A stretch of 64,000 nucleotides of DNA from Acanthaster planci. Lineage: Eukaryota > Echinodermata > Asteroidea > Valvatida > Acanthasteridae. The notes beneath the pieces were generated by a model. That model worked only from the letters and a program-made list of their open reading frames with translations. It did no database searches and had not been told where the DNA came from. This document shows, in pieces, positions 11,927 through 24,001 of this stretch. The stretch spans positions 1,328,135 to 1,392,134 of the forward strand of contig NW_019091355.1 of NCBI RefSeq assembly GCF_001949145.1, in the 5' to 3' direction. Position 1 is the stretch's first letter; each line of letters starts with the position of its first letter. A program made the position numbers and the translations under genes.

Positions 11927-14900
11927 TTATGCAATCACGTGTCCTTTACCAATCTTTCCATAATCATGGTGCTTCACACATTCAGTTTTGAAGTTGGTCG
12001 CAGGGCTGGCCACGCCCACCCACACTTCTTCTAGCCCTCTCATGTAGGCGTACATCTCCGCCAGCCTCTTCCTGGTGTCGGCAGGTGGGTGATTGCGGTA
12101 GGAACAGTACACAATGGTCAGCACGACCACCAGGAAGAAGGTGACCGCCCCACCGACGATACCAACGACTACGGTAGGGTTGGGTGGGGGCTGGGAACAG
12201 CCAGTGCCGGCCCACGAACGAGGCGGTGGACGGTGCACTACGGCCGTGTTGTCCAGAGAGTGGAGCTTGGAGGACCTACGTATTTTCCTGTCCATGAAAG
12301 GAGGTGTGAGACTCCTAGCTGCCTGCATGCCGTGCCACGGAGCTGCCTCTACACAAGGGAAAAATTACATTAATCGTGAATCTCTACAGAAGGACAATGT
12401 GACAAATTCCTACAGAAAAGCGACAAAAGCCACCTTTTTTGCGTCAATTAACTTTTTATTAAAAAAGAGAGGTAGGCCTAATTTGAACAAAGTTGCATAT
12501 CACAAAGTGGTATCTCTACTGAATGGTACGGCATCCATCTGCCAACAAGGCAAGAAATGATTTTTGCACGTTTAAATTAATGCCGATTCTTAATCCCTGT
12601 GAAGTTCCACTGAGGCAGATCCTGGTGCAACATCTTGAGAGAAGATAACAAATAAGTTCTTGAATCCATGAGCTTCAATAAAACTTCCATCACCACCCAT
12701 AAAACCTAACTGCAATTACCGGAACTACCAAGTCATAGCCAAGACCCGGTCTTAGTTTTGCAGGCATCCGCCCTTCTTGTGGGTGCAGATGGGGGAAACC
12801 AGTACCTCTAGCAATGCCGGGCCCACCGGCCTCAATGCGAACAGCGTTAGCTACACACTTCCTGCCCCCCATTCCCTGTGCCCTTTGCCCGTGCATGAAA
12901 GCTGAGTATGTGACACAACCCACCCCCGTGGGGACAGGGTCAGTTATGGTGCCACGTTCGAGACAGTATTGGCAAAGGAAGGCTTCCCTTGGCCGGCAAA
13001 GTACTCAGGTAATAGCTGCTGATTGATGGGAAGAACCAAAACCCTGATGAATTTTCAGTGACGGAAACAATTGAAATTTACCAAAATGAGAAGGCATCCC
13101 AGAAAGACGGAACACCCATGTGTGGCCTTGACAAAGGGGCACAGTAAGTCTGATTTAAACCAAACAAAAAAGGAAGATAAAACAAAACCAAAACCCAAAA
13201 TCAAAACCCAAACCAACTAACCTACATTGTGGCCGCAATTTCAGAAGGGAAGCTTTAGTTTGTGGATTTATGCCCTTTTGACGGATTAAATGGCATAAAT
13301 AACGTACGACACACAGTTAGTGTCGTCCATTGGGAAATGAACATAATCAATTAGCAAATAAAGAATTACACATGAAATCTAACCTCTCTTTGAGTTAACG
13401 GAAATACATGGTTGGCTTTGGTGGGAAGGAAATACTTGGACTGTTGGTCATAGCCTCGCAATTAACCTATTTTATGCATGCGCCCGTTGAGTAAATGTCT
13501 TCAGTTATCGTCGACCATACCAGAGACTCGTCCTATCTCCCTGTCCCTGGCGAGTTGTTCCACTTGCCACGGGAATGAGGTCCCCGGCCCGTGGCCCACA
13601 ACATTAGCTTCACTCTGCGCCGGATCCATCATCTCCTCGCGAACATCCTGAAGAGACCGAAAAAGATTTCACTTGCCATCATATCCCAGCGTATAGTCTC
13701 GTGAGGGCGTTCCAGAACGCCTCGAGGGAGAGACTAATAATCCAAAGCGGAAGGATTAGTCGATAGGAAGTGGCCTCTAGCTCGGGTCAAGGGGCGACAC
13801 AAATCAGTAATAAAGATACATAATGAATACACAACGAAACGTTTGCAGTAGACCTTCCAGTTACCGTATTCAATACTTTCTAAGTGCTGATTTTTTTATT
13901 TGATCCCTTATTCACAACGACCTCGATGATTCGGGGACATTTTGCGACGATGTCCAGAAAAATACCAACGCCATGCAGCGCCTCAGCTAGGCTCCACAGC
14001 TTCCCAACCATAAACACGACTGCGTTCCTCCTACACACTACACTTCACACTCACACGAGATCCAACTGACGTGTAGATTTTTGTTTTATAATGATAACAA
14101 CATGCGTGATATTTTTGGCTTTCCTGTTCGTCCCTCTTCCCACCCTGTCCACCAAAGTTGTTCTCGATCATGCCCGCCATTACAGCAAGAATTTATTGTT
14201 GGAGTCTGTTTTGTGCCTCCTTTTCAATTCGATAGGTGGCAAACTGGACGACTTAACAGCAAATGCCTGAGCACGCTGCGCGTGCTCCCCAAGTGCGGAT
14301 TTTCCAATCTGTGCCGACTTCACACCCGTAAATAATTCACTCCAAGCTGCACGATGGCCCCTTTGGTTTGCCGTGATTTTATTTCCCTTCCTCGTTTCCT
14401 TGCCATAACGAACCCCTTCCGAGGGGAACCCCTGACTGACACGCATCTGAATTAGTTTCCCTCTTTTTCCGCCTTCCTACATGATAGTTGGTGCTACTCG
14501 AGCGTGGTGCAGCCAGATAGGGGCCGATAACCCTTAGGTATACGAGGTACTCCGGTCTGTGGACAACCATCTATCACACGTCACTCCCAGCATACACAGA
14601 AGCATTGAAACACCCAATTTAACATTGCCTAGCCTTATGAAATATGAGACGTCAAATACGGGGTTGATGTACTACCTTATAGCAATATCCCTTTCGACGG
14701 TTCGTTCACTTCGTTCTGGTAGTTTAACTGAGAATTAGGTTAAAGTTAACCGCATACCCAGGCTATGATTGTGCACTTTTGTGACTGAGCTTGATTTGGT
14801 CTACTGGAGAACATTTCCCGCGCATTAGTTGTAATTATTCGCACACAGTTCCAAATCTATACCACATCAATTTGCATCATTTAACGTGCATTGACTCTGC

Positions 14901-17566
14901 GAAGAAATAGCAGATGGGGCTGTTGAGCTAGCTGACTCACAAAATACCAGCTGAGTGTATTGGGACCTGTGTTTGGGACGAAGTGGGCTGCGTGCGCAAT
15001 GGCCCTTCAGCCCATGGGCGTTGAAGACCCATTAATTTTTCATCTGAATGTGCACAGATCCGGAATATCATTTTCGCACGGGTGTAGGCGGCAGGTGTCG
15101 GCCACACGACTCTGCTTGTCATCGTTAATTGGGCCATAAAGGGTACAGAATTTTTTTCTCAAAAGGTGTGGTCAGGACGACGGACTATAGGAAGTGAAGT
15201 CCTGATCGATGCATGGCGTGCTTTGTAACGGCTCTGTTTAAAACAACAGTCCCGATCTTGTTCAGTAAGGTATTGGTACTCATTCCTGGAACCCGGTGAT
15301 TACGTATCTTCAACAAGGTAGATTTCAGGAAACGGGCTGAACAGATTAATCCAAACTCCATTTGTCGCCGTTAAATATATTCCCAGTTTTACGGCTCGCA
15401 GAATAACGATATGGTCAGAACCTAACTGGTGCATGGGCGCTTGAAATTTATTTCCCTATCAACTGTTCTTGCAATTCGTGGCCCGTTTCTCTGGAAGATA
15501 AAGGCGATATATCAAAAAGCTGACATTCCTCCATCTGTGGTTGCACAAAAAGCGATCAATCAAGGGAAGTGATCCACTAAATGATCGATGAATCAATGTT
15601 TTTTGCTCTTCAGGGTCACAGTTTTAAGTAAAAATGTTGGACTCGTGGCATTTGTATAGGCCCTAGGGGTAAGGTGAAATGTCAGGGTGCTTTAACGATT
15701 TAGGATTTGTCAAGTTCTGTAGAAAAGGTGCAGAAATACTGCAGCACCAGTAACGGACATCTTATTTATCTCCTTTCCGTTTTACTTACAGATGCATTTA
15801 ATTAATAAGGTTTCGGGCCGGATTATTTACACGTTGTCTTTGCTTTGTCTAATGGGCATCTTGATTTGTTACTACTAAGAATTAAAGCCAATAAAAACTA
15901 TGGCTTGTAAACTCGATCAACTATATTCCTGCAAGAGCTAGCTTTCTCTCATCGAGACCTTGTAGATGATAGAGCAATAGCTGTGTGCCTCATCAAAGCC
16001 ATTGTGGGCGGGACGTGCGTATGGCGCATGCGGAAAACATACCACTGAATTTCGTTTGAATGCACACAAACCGATGCGTCCGTAAATTTGGCACTACAGT
16101 TTTGAAAAACGTTTACAGTGTGGTGAGATGCACTTTAGACAATGTTGGGGCCGTTCTGAGCCACCGTTGTCGGGCAGTCAATGAACTCACCAACCACCAA
16201 AAAAAAGCAAAAAATCTGACAATCCATCAAGCAGCAAGCCCACGAGATCAAGTAGAAACTAACAAGCAATAAAACACGCATGCAACCGATCTAGATACTC
16301 TTCTTGAAGACTGTGACCTCTCCCATGATGGGTGACTCGTCTTCAGGAAGACGATGTTCCTTTGTAATTAATCAGATCTAATCTAGATATTCGTGGGATG
16401 TCATTATCAAACCTTTCTATCTAAGGAAAAACAAGGGCAGTGCTTAAACGACTAAACTTCCAACAAGAGTAACATTAATACTGAAAGCATCATTTCATAC
16501 AACAATTTCAGGCGATGAATTGCGTTCACACTGCCATTCAGTCGTACATGTAGAAAACACCAAAATCTTCCCAGTTCATGTACTGGTAACTCCAACCGGG
16601 ATGCCATATCTTGACTCGGTTTGTTTTTCTGTTTGAAAGCAATTGGATCAAAGGGGATTTGGCTGCAGCATAGAAAGGGCACGTTTTCATATGTTCGATG
16701 TGTCATGTGACACTGACTGAAGCCAGCCACGGATAAAGAGCCCATTCAGGGATAAGACTACCTTCCTGTGATATTAACCGTTTCCCATAGAGGAATAAAG
16801 AAAATGTTCTGCCCAACTTCGATTTTAATCTGGTTTGAAATACAGACACGCGCCTGATGCATGGCCGTCGCCAATGAATTTAAAGCGCAAGTATTTTACG
16901 ACAGATTGCCACGATATAAGTCAAAAGCAGAAAGTATTTGAGCTGCAGCATCTACAGGTTAGCCTTTTCAAACATTGATACTTTGAATTGATAAAACCTT
17001 GAATGCCAGAGATTCTTTTGATCTGTCCATTACCCCTCACCTATCCAAATAGTGACTTGACCACCACTGTCCATCCAACCTTCTGCGACAAGCTCGATCG
17101 GTGGTTGAGTGGTTATACCTTTGCTCTAAGCGGGAAGTCGTAGGTACGAGTCCAGCACTGCATGGCAGATGGTGGATGCTTACCATAAAGAAACAACGTT
17201 TAGCATAACTTCGTCGGTAGAACGCAAACACGATATTCAAACTTGGCTAACACTGTCTTGAACGATATACGGAGTGTGTATGAATGTCGATTTTGAGAGA
17301 AATGATCGTCATACAATCGATAACTGGAAACTGACAAAACGCAAGCGGCGCAACCGTAGGCCTAGCTTAATACTCACGTTGGTTGCTGGAGCTCCTTTCT
17401 CGACAGGACGTGCCTCATCGGGATTCCCCGAGCGATACCGGCCTGGGACCGAGCCAGACGCCGCCCCGGGCACCGCGTGGAGAAGCAGCGCCGTCAGGGG
17501 AAGAAGGACGACGACGCACAGATCCCGTGGTGTCCTCGCAAGAATCTGGCTGCCGCGGCATGCCAT
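11927..17566 (-). CDS. Unrecognised type I single-pass membrane protein, three exons, 245 aa
   Basis: I do not recognise this gene. Exons are 17566-17378 (63 codons, donor GTGAGT), 13647-13521 (acceptor after CTTTTTCGGTCTCTTCAG, donor GTATGG) and 12348-11927 (acceptor CCCTTGTGTAG, stop TAA). Phases 0 and 1 agree, and the total is 738 bases. Residues 1 to about 36 form a classical signal peptide (basic start, then VVVLLPLTALLLHAVPGAAS). A lumenal or extracellular part of about 128 residues includes a DRKIRRS site at about 125-131 that could be cut by furin-type enzymes. A hydrophobic helix at about 165-187 contains a GIVGGA small-residue motif. The tail of about 58 residues carries YAYM (205-208; YxxM and YxxPhi) and YGKI (235-238). 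An in-frame upstream Met at 17650 is less likely because it would bury the signal peptide. The middle exon has an in-frame stop just past its donor, so skipping that donor would give a short secreted form. Confidence 0.62.
12349..17377 (-). other. Introns of the membrane-protein gene
   Basis: Intron 2 spans 12349-13520 and intron 1 spans 13648-17377. The first holds a GC-rich patch at about 12720-13020 with no supportable exon, and an A/C-rich low-complexity run near 13155-13225. The second is AT-rich and contains the tRNA-like SINE head. A further small phase-0 exon inside intron 1 is possible but none was convincing. Confidence 0.5.
17095..17165 (+). mobile_element. tRNA-derived SINE head (RNA polymerase III A and B boxes)
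   Basis: An A-box match, TGGTTGAGTGG (17102-17112), is followed 30 bases later by a B-box match, GGTACGAGTCC (17143-17153). This is the spacing of a tRNA internal promoter. The flanking bases do not pair into an acceptor stem, and the anticodon arm is degenerate, so it is not a functional tRNA gene. It lies antisense within intron 1 of the minus-strand membrane-protein gene. The 3' body of the SINE is not delimited. Confidence 0.55.
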
Positions 17567-17754
17567 CACGTTGCAAGACTCGGGTTTCTGCCTCGAATTA
17601 CTGGAATGATAATCCGTGCAAGTGCTGCTTGTCTTAGTAAGCACTAACACAAGTCTTCCCTCTCGGGTTTATTCAGATTAAAAGTCCTTCCTCCCGGCTT
17701 GACAGGGCAAGAGAGGCCCCCGTTTTGTGAGGGGGAGGGTAGCAAGAGGTAGGC

Positions 17755-17762
17755 CTATATAG
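17755..17762 (-). promoter_or_regulatory. Candidate TATA box for the unrecognised membrane-protein gene
   Basis: CTATATAG lies about 190 bases upstream of the chosen start codon at 17566 and reads the same on both strands. Its position would give a 5' UTR of about 160 bases. The flanking region (17650-17750) is locally GC-rich, in keeping with a promoter. This is a motif match only. Confidence 0.35.
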
Positions 17763-19629
17763 ACTTGCTCTGACCATCACGCTTTGACAGCCTTTGATCT
17801 GCACGATTTCCGCTGCCTCAGTTAATCACTCTAGAGAGAGGATAGCCGGCTTGCTGTTATCGAAATGGTGAAGAGACTTTCGCAAATCGTACAGATGACG
17901 ACCTGCTACAATACAAGAGCCCCACGTTAAAACTGCACTCCGCCAATCACTACATGTACAATTTTGAGAGTATATGGTTCGGTTTCACAACCGCTTGAGT
18001 CCCCAGCGGCATTCCGGGACCCCCTTAAACGATTTGGTGAAGGAGGAAGCTCAATAGGGAGAGCATAAACACTAATTCCCAAGGCATATATGGATTTATA
18101 TTTGAAGTATTTTTCTTTTCTGCCGAGTTGAACTGTCAGAATTGTATTTGCCTTTTTTTTACAACATGAGGGACCATGCTGTTGCTGTGCCGGACTGAAT
18201 CGTCCCGGTGCGCCGGTGCTAACGGCAGTGCGAGGTTCAAGAGGTCACATTTTGATATGACCCATTTAGCGAAGTTAGATTTTCTCCAAACCGGTAGGCA
18301 CTAAAATAGGTAAAGAGGCCTTGGTATCCTTGGGTTGAAAAAACCCAGTATTATTAGATCTTGTTGGCTGTGGTGCTGCCTCGATCGGTGCTTTATTTGC
18401 ACAAACCTACCGCCAGCTTTATTTATCTTATTTGCAGGAGCTTAGGTTCATGACTTAACAAGTTTCAGATATCCCACTTCCCTTTAGGGTGACGCTGCTA
18501 AGAGGCACGTTCTATAAGTGCGCCGAGAAGCAGAACGCACGTGTCAAGCCACGCATTAAAGAAGACCGACACGTAAGCCTACTTGTTAAAAATTCTTCAC
18601 AAACTTTTAGAACGTTGCATCAACAATTTTTCTGTAATGAAACGACGGCTTGTACAAACGTCATACGCGATATACCCAAGAGATGTTCGGTAAGCACGTA
18701 ACGACTTGCGCCGTGAGATGCCTGCCTTGAAGTTTCCAGACGTTATGTTGCAATAGACATTTCATAAAACGTTAAAGCGAAACAAGCAATTGAGCAAAGT
18801 TGCCGGGGTAAGTGACTATCTCGTTATGAGAGGACATCATAAAAGCAATCCTATTCTATGCGAGGGCTGGTGCATGGGTGTATATGTGGACACAATAATA
18901 AGTTTTGGTTCAAAAGAGGCGAAAAAGGTGTGAAAAAGAGCAGCAACGAAGGCCTCAAATAATGTACAATGTTTGTGGTTTATGCGTATTAATTAAGGCT
19001 TGGGGTGAAATAATAATTACCTCGCATCTGCCAAGGTAGGATAAACTGGGTTTAAGTGTGAAAAAAAAGATTTAATAATTTTACATCGTATAATAGATAG
19101 CTACAAGTTGTTAACACTGGGCAGCATCGATGCTTATATTGGATCTGTCGCGGCGTTATCCTGACCCTTTGGAAATTACATATTTTTTTTTATTTCTGTC
19201 ACTGAATATCAGAAAGGAAATGCCGCTGGTGCATAGGGAACCAAGTCCCGGAACTTTGTTAAGTAAGAAGTCACGGAAGCGATCACTTTGGGACCAGCGC
19301 TGATCCCCCCCGACTCCCACACACGCTAATAGCCTCCTGTTTTTCCGACCACTGACCCCGGCCGCTTCCGCAGTAATAAATCAGTCCGACTTTCCCTCTG
19401 AGTGCCTTGGTACCAGTAAGTTCCATTAGCTGAATCAGTTCTTCCACAATGCATGGTGCAAATGGCCACTGATGACCCCTGATTTCCCCCCTTCCCGAAA
19501 TTTGCGCGATGCTCATGAACGTTTAGGGCTTATAACAGTATGGAAGCGGTGGATGTTTGATAGTACTCTTGTTAAAACATGTTTAATCCACGGTGCGTGT
19601 AGGCATCGGTTCGTTTGATAGTGCCAATT

Positions 19630-19645
19630 ACACACACACACACAC
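19630..19645 (+). repeat. (AC)8 microsatellite
   Basis: Uninterrupted dinucleotide run in intergenic DNA. Confidence 0.9.
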
Positions 19646-20684
19646 CGATTTTCCTCTGAATGAGTACAAACTGGTATCTACGTGTCGGCACCGAAGGTTT
19701 GAGTGGGAAAGGTATCCAGTGCTTGTTGTTGTTGTTGTTTAGTTTATTGTTTTGTTTTGTTCGTTTGTTGTTTTTTGGATCGAATCCTTGCGACAGCATC
19801 CCTCCTTACTAAGCGATCCACGGTATCAAACTTAATGTAGGTCTTTATAATTGTCCAAGGGCAGAACCTCTCGTACAGAGCGTAAGTACCAGACTGGCAG
19901 AGGAGAATTTTTCTGTTCGCCATGACCTCTTTCAAACAACTGAGATGAACAGTACAATGGAGCTGGTCCTAGGAGCAAACCAAATTGAACAGAGTCGGAT
20001 CAAAGTGACGCAGTACCGAACACTGAGATGGATAACTAAGGAACCGAATTTTGGTCAATGGCTACACACGAAATAAACGGGGAAATTGTCAAACGCCAGT
20101 CAAACTAAGCCGAAGTAAGCCCAGCCTGCATACTCTTTAGGACTCTTATTTCAGTTCATTCGCCAATGTTGCCTCTGTTTTCTCTCAAAACCTAGAGTAC
20201 AGCTGACTCCACCCCATGACTTCAACACCGGCCTGCATGTTGTCCAGCTTCGCTTACTTCCAGACCGGTAACACTATCATGAATGCAGTCTGCTAGCTAC
20301 ACACCGAGACAGCCCTCCCAACTTCCGCTATCAATTCATTACCCACCGGGACCTTCAAGTCTGATTTATATCATCTTCCACAGAGCCTGTCAGATCACCG
20401 ATCTCGCAACATTCAGATGCTTGACTGTTCAACATTCAACTTCAGAATGAATGATCAGTATGTGCTTTTGGACTTCACCCCAACCTGACTTGAAAACAGA
20501 ATTTTGACCTGCTCATCACAAAAACGTAACAGCACGTGCAGCGGGGCCATGCAGCTCCTGCAGAATTCATTATGAAAAGTCTAACGGTATCCTCTCGTGC
20601 ATTTCACCCCCGTAGTACCAGAATCGCTATCTTCTATTTATATCGCACACTTCTTGAACAGTTCTGTGAAATGAATGATATGTA

Positions 20685-20751
20685 GCGCCCTCTGGAAATA
20701 TCAGACGTGGTGCTATGCATGGTAAATACCCGATTACCTATTAGAGGGCGC
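20685..20751. promoter_or_regulatory. Inverted pair of AGAGGGCGC words (CTCF-like cores)
   Basis: GCGCCCTCT at 20685-20693 and AGAGGGCGC at 20743-20751 are exact reverse complements 49 bases apart. The AGAGGGCGC core matches the conserved centre of the bilaterian CTCF motif. The right-hand site with its flank, TATTAGAGGGCGCC, fits best. They could equally be the terminal inverted repeats of a 67-base element. Binding is an inference. Confidence 0.35.
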
Positions 20752-22245
20752 CATGCAAACCCTTGTTTTCTGCTCGAGAACGTCCAATCGGTTATTGGGT
20801 ATAGACTTTGGAACAATGACGTACGCACAAGAAGAAACCGATAATGGAGACGAAGTCAATATTGAAGGGAAAAAGTGTCCCAGGTTTTGTTTATTATTCC
20901 AGGTTACGTCACTTGGCTAACAGTTCAACGGAACGCAAGGCAAGCTGGCTTCTGTGCCTGGGTTCGAGGTAGGCCTACATTATCGGTAGATTAGTTTGAC
21001 TGCCTCCCCACTGAAGTCATCTGCCGCAGCGTCAAACGTTGCTAATGAGAGCTCCGGTCAATTCGACGAGTGAAAAGTCGATCAACAACGGGCAGTGCAC
21101 GACCAACATTTTGTTAACTACATTATGCAACGTATTTGTAACCGACCAGGGCTGTGCATGGTCAGCACTACTCTGTCCTCCATTCAAGTCTTTAAAAATA
21201 CACACTTTTGTTTCAATAATCAGCCAAACACAGAAACTCTGCATCCAAACTGCCACATGTATTTATCGATTGCGTCAAACATTGCTACAGTGATAATATA
21301 GTACAATATTTACATAATTACATCCAGTTGTAAGAAGAGGACCGTTTGGGAGAGAACACATTAAATAAACATCACCAGTTGGTACTTCGAAACTCTATAG
21401 TCTAATTTGAGGACACGCAATAGACATACAGGCACTGATGTAGTCACAGTTTCTTATGGTACTCATATGTAGGAAGTGCACTTCTTTACAAGGTGTGACT
21501 TCATCAGTACCGAAACCAATCACACTGCGATCACACCACAGTCACGCGCATTCCTAACCTCGACGCGCGGGTGCCACACATCCCCACATTGGCTGAACAA
21601 GGTTGTTTCATGTGCGCATGTATAATGTACATTACTTGCTTATTTGCGTAGTACCAGGCACATGATTTCTACCTCTGCCTGTTGAACTCGTCTATATTCG
21701 ATGAACATTACGGGACTCGCATTCCATCCTGCGACCACCAGAACGTGTACTCTGCCCTCGGGCTTTTATATTGTTTTTCTGATTGAAAGATAATGGAAAT
21801 ATTAGATGTATCTCAACATGTTAAAAGCACTAACATTTCGATAGCACTAAATCTACCTCAAGGCAAGAACAAGTCATTAGAGAGGTCATACACGTACCAC
21901 TTAATAAATGTTAGATTTTACACGGAAGGAAAATGATCCGAAGGTGAACTGAGTGTTCACTTACAAATCTAATTCCAGCTTCTTTCCCAACCAGATTGTA
22001 AGGACAATAGAGCTATCATCTGGATCTGTTTTTATTACAGAAACCTAACGTTTTAGCTAACATGATATGGAATTTACCTCTACAACATACTTTCACGCGA
22101 ATAATCTTTCAGTGGATACGATGTACTATTATAAAACCGTTTGTCCGTAGTAACAACTTTGCATCCCCCCTTCTTTTAGGGGTGCTTCTTTTAACTTTGT
22201 TGTATGGAAATCTCCCAGGCAAATATGGATCAGCCAGCATTCTTT

Positions 22246-22281
22246 GTAACTATGACCATCTTTGAAAAGCTTAACTTGTTA
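22246..22281 (+). repeat. 36-bp direct repeat, left copy
   Basis: The 36 bases starting GTAACTATGACC and ending AACTTGTTA are identical to those at 22697-22732. The two copies lie 451 bases apart in the same orientation and bracket the MITE-like element. Confidence 0.9.
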
Positions 22282-22416
22282 CGCAGCAGCTATCCCACAC
22301 ATGCATCTATATGACCTGTAGGGCTGTGTTGAAAACGAGCCTACACGTATCACTAGTAAGTTTCTCTGGGTTGGTTCATGTGAAATACTTCCGACTTGCT
22401 GTTGCGTACGTTTGAT

Positions 22417-22615
22417 GAGGGGTGTTAAATTCAACACCCCTGGTGTTATCAGAGGACTGTTGTTGGTGTTATTTGGTGTTACTTTTAACACCCTCCCAGG
22501 CATTGTAACACTTATAGATGTGCAAAGTAACACCAGCACTGTTAAAGTAACATCCTATGGTGTGGTGATCTGATAACACCAACAGTGTTGATTTATAACA
22601 CCACAGTTTTTGCAG
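22417..22615 (+). mobile_element. MITE-like non-autonomous element, copy 1 (GGTGTTA family)
   Basis: About 200 bases are packed with GGTGTTA and its complement TAACACC, giving many possible hairpins. The order of blocks matches the reverse complement of 57607-57834: GGTGTTAAATTyAAC, GGTGTTATCAGAGGACT, GGTGTTATTTGGTGTTACT, GCAAAGTAACACCAGC, then AACACC.CAGTTTTTG. The right end reads CAGTTTTTGCAG. The left terminal repeat is eroded. There is no coding capacity. Confidence 0.75.
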
Positions 22616-22696
22616 CGAAGGCGTCCAAAATAGCGTTTGAAGTTCTGGCGTTGTTAAACTACCACCTTCTATCATGACGACGGTACCGTGCCTTTG

Positions 22697-22732
22697 GTAA
22701 CTATGACCATCTTTGAAAAGCTTAACTTGTTA
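22697..22732 (+). repeat. 36-bp direct repeat, right copy
   Basis: This is an exact copy of 22246-22281. Identity ends sharply on the right, where CGCAGC follows the left copy and AGCAAT follows this one. It is far too long for a transposase target-site duplication, so it suggests a local segmental duplication, an LTR-like arrangement or a recombination event around the insert. Confidence 0.9.
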
Positions 22733-23972
22733 AGCAATATTTTTACCACGGGCAAGATTTACACTGTTAATTTGGCAACTGTACAGGAAAGGGAGCCCAC
22801 CTATGTTCAAGGGATTGGTTTCTTCTTCCGAGGCCAATATGCTAGTTATGCGTGCGTTACACTGCGTTTGGCAACCACAATTCGACAGGTCACCCTTTGA
22901 TCGTCCCACATAGGCCTAATCCGCTAAATTGAAAGACATTTTAGTTCAAGCAGGTACGCTACAGGTACTTTACTCTTCTTGACAGTTTCTCGTTGCTACA
23001 CGGCAAGTTGTCGTGTCAAACAGGCAAGTAAATAAACTATAGCTCTTAATACAAAATGTGTAAGCTTAATGGGAGCAACAATAGGAAATGAAGTGTCACA
23101 GTTTTCAGGCACGTTCAATATCACACAGTTGGTATACAGTTATTGGCATACCAGTATACCCTGAACATACCTTCACTGTCGGTGGTATGCATACGTAATG
23201 TGAAGAACTGTGCCCCAGGCGTGCTTGTGGGATGAGTTCCGCCTAAGTGGAGGCCGTTTTGTTTTAATAATTAAATTTAGAGACAATGAAAGAATAAAGG
23301 GTTTAAGTGCATATGGAACAAAAAATACAACATCCATTAATGCAGATGAGAGTGCCGAGGCAAGCTCGCTACAGGCAGAGTATCCCCTTGAGTATGCAGC
23401 AACACTTATCTTGTGCTTGAATCGGCTGACTGTCAGCATGTCAATCATTACTCAATTATGAACTAGGATTGTACTTTGGTGGAAGGGTAGTGGCTATAAA
23501 TAGAATAGAGCTGGTTGTAAGAGAAGGTCTCTACAGTTCAAACGGCGTGCTCGTCTTGAGCATACTGTTTCCTGTTTGTTTTCCAAAAGAACCTGAAATC
23601 CACCGTGCGATGCTTTTAGTTCAAGCAACGCGCGCTTGCGGTAAGTTACTGATGGCTTCTTGGCTAAGCCCCAATGCTCAATACGACTCGAACAACTACA
23701 AAGAGATTCATTTGATTCCCTTCTGTGATTAAAGTACAAGAACCATATCCATATATTTCGTAGCACGTTCAAAAATAGCAGCTTAAGTCAAAGTACACCC
23801 CATCTGACTGACGTATGAGAAACAGGCACAGTCAGAGATTGATTCAACCTGATCCACATTATAAAAAAAAACTTGTGGGAGGAGCTACACATAAATAATC
23901 TTGAGAACGCAATAAAGTCGCGAACAGTGAATTGTTACAGGCATTTTATACAATCCCTTGATTTTTTAATAC

Positions 23973-24001
23973 TGTTTGTTTGTTTGTTTGTTTGTTTGTT
24001 T
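23973..24001 (+). repeat. (TGTT)n microsatellite
   Basis: About seven uninterrupted TGTT units in intergenic DNA. A short open frame through it is an artefact of the repeat. Confidence 0.9.

Noticed and set aside
12114-12560. 148-codon plus-strand open frame
   Set aside because: Antisense to the last exon of the membrane-protein gene and partly intronic; no motif.
17095-17165. Functional tRNA gene
   Set aside because: A and B boxes are present but there is no acceptor-stem pairing and no clear anticodon arm, so a SINE head is the better reading.
22279-22539. Short open frame sharing VTPNNT with one at 57581-57772
   Set aside because: The likeness comes from the shared MITE DNA; the frames are not homologous genes.
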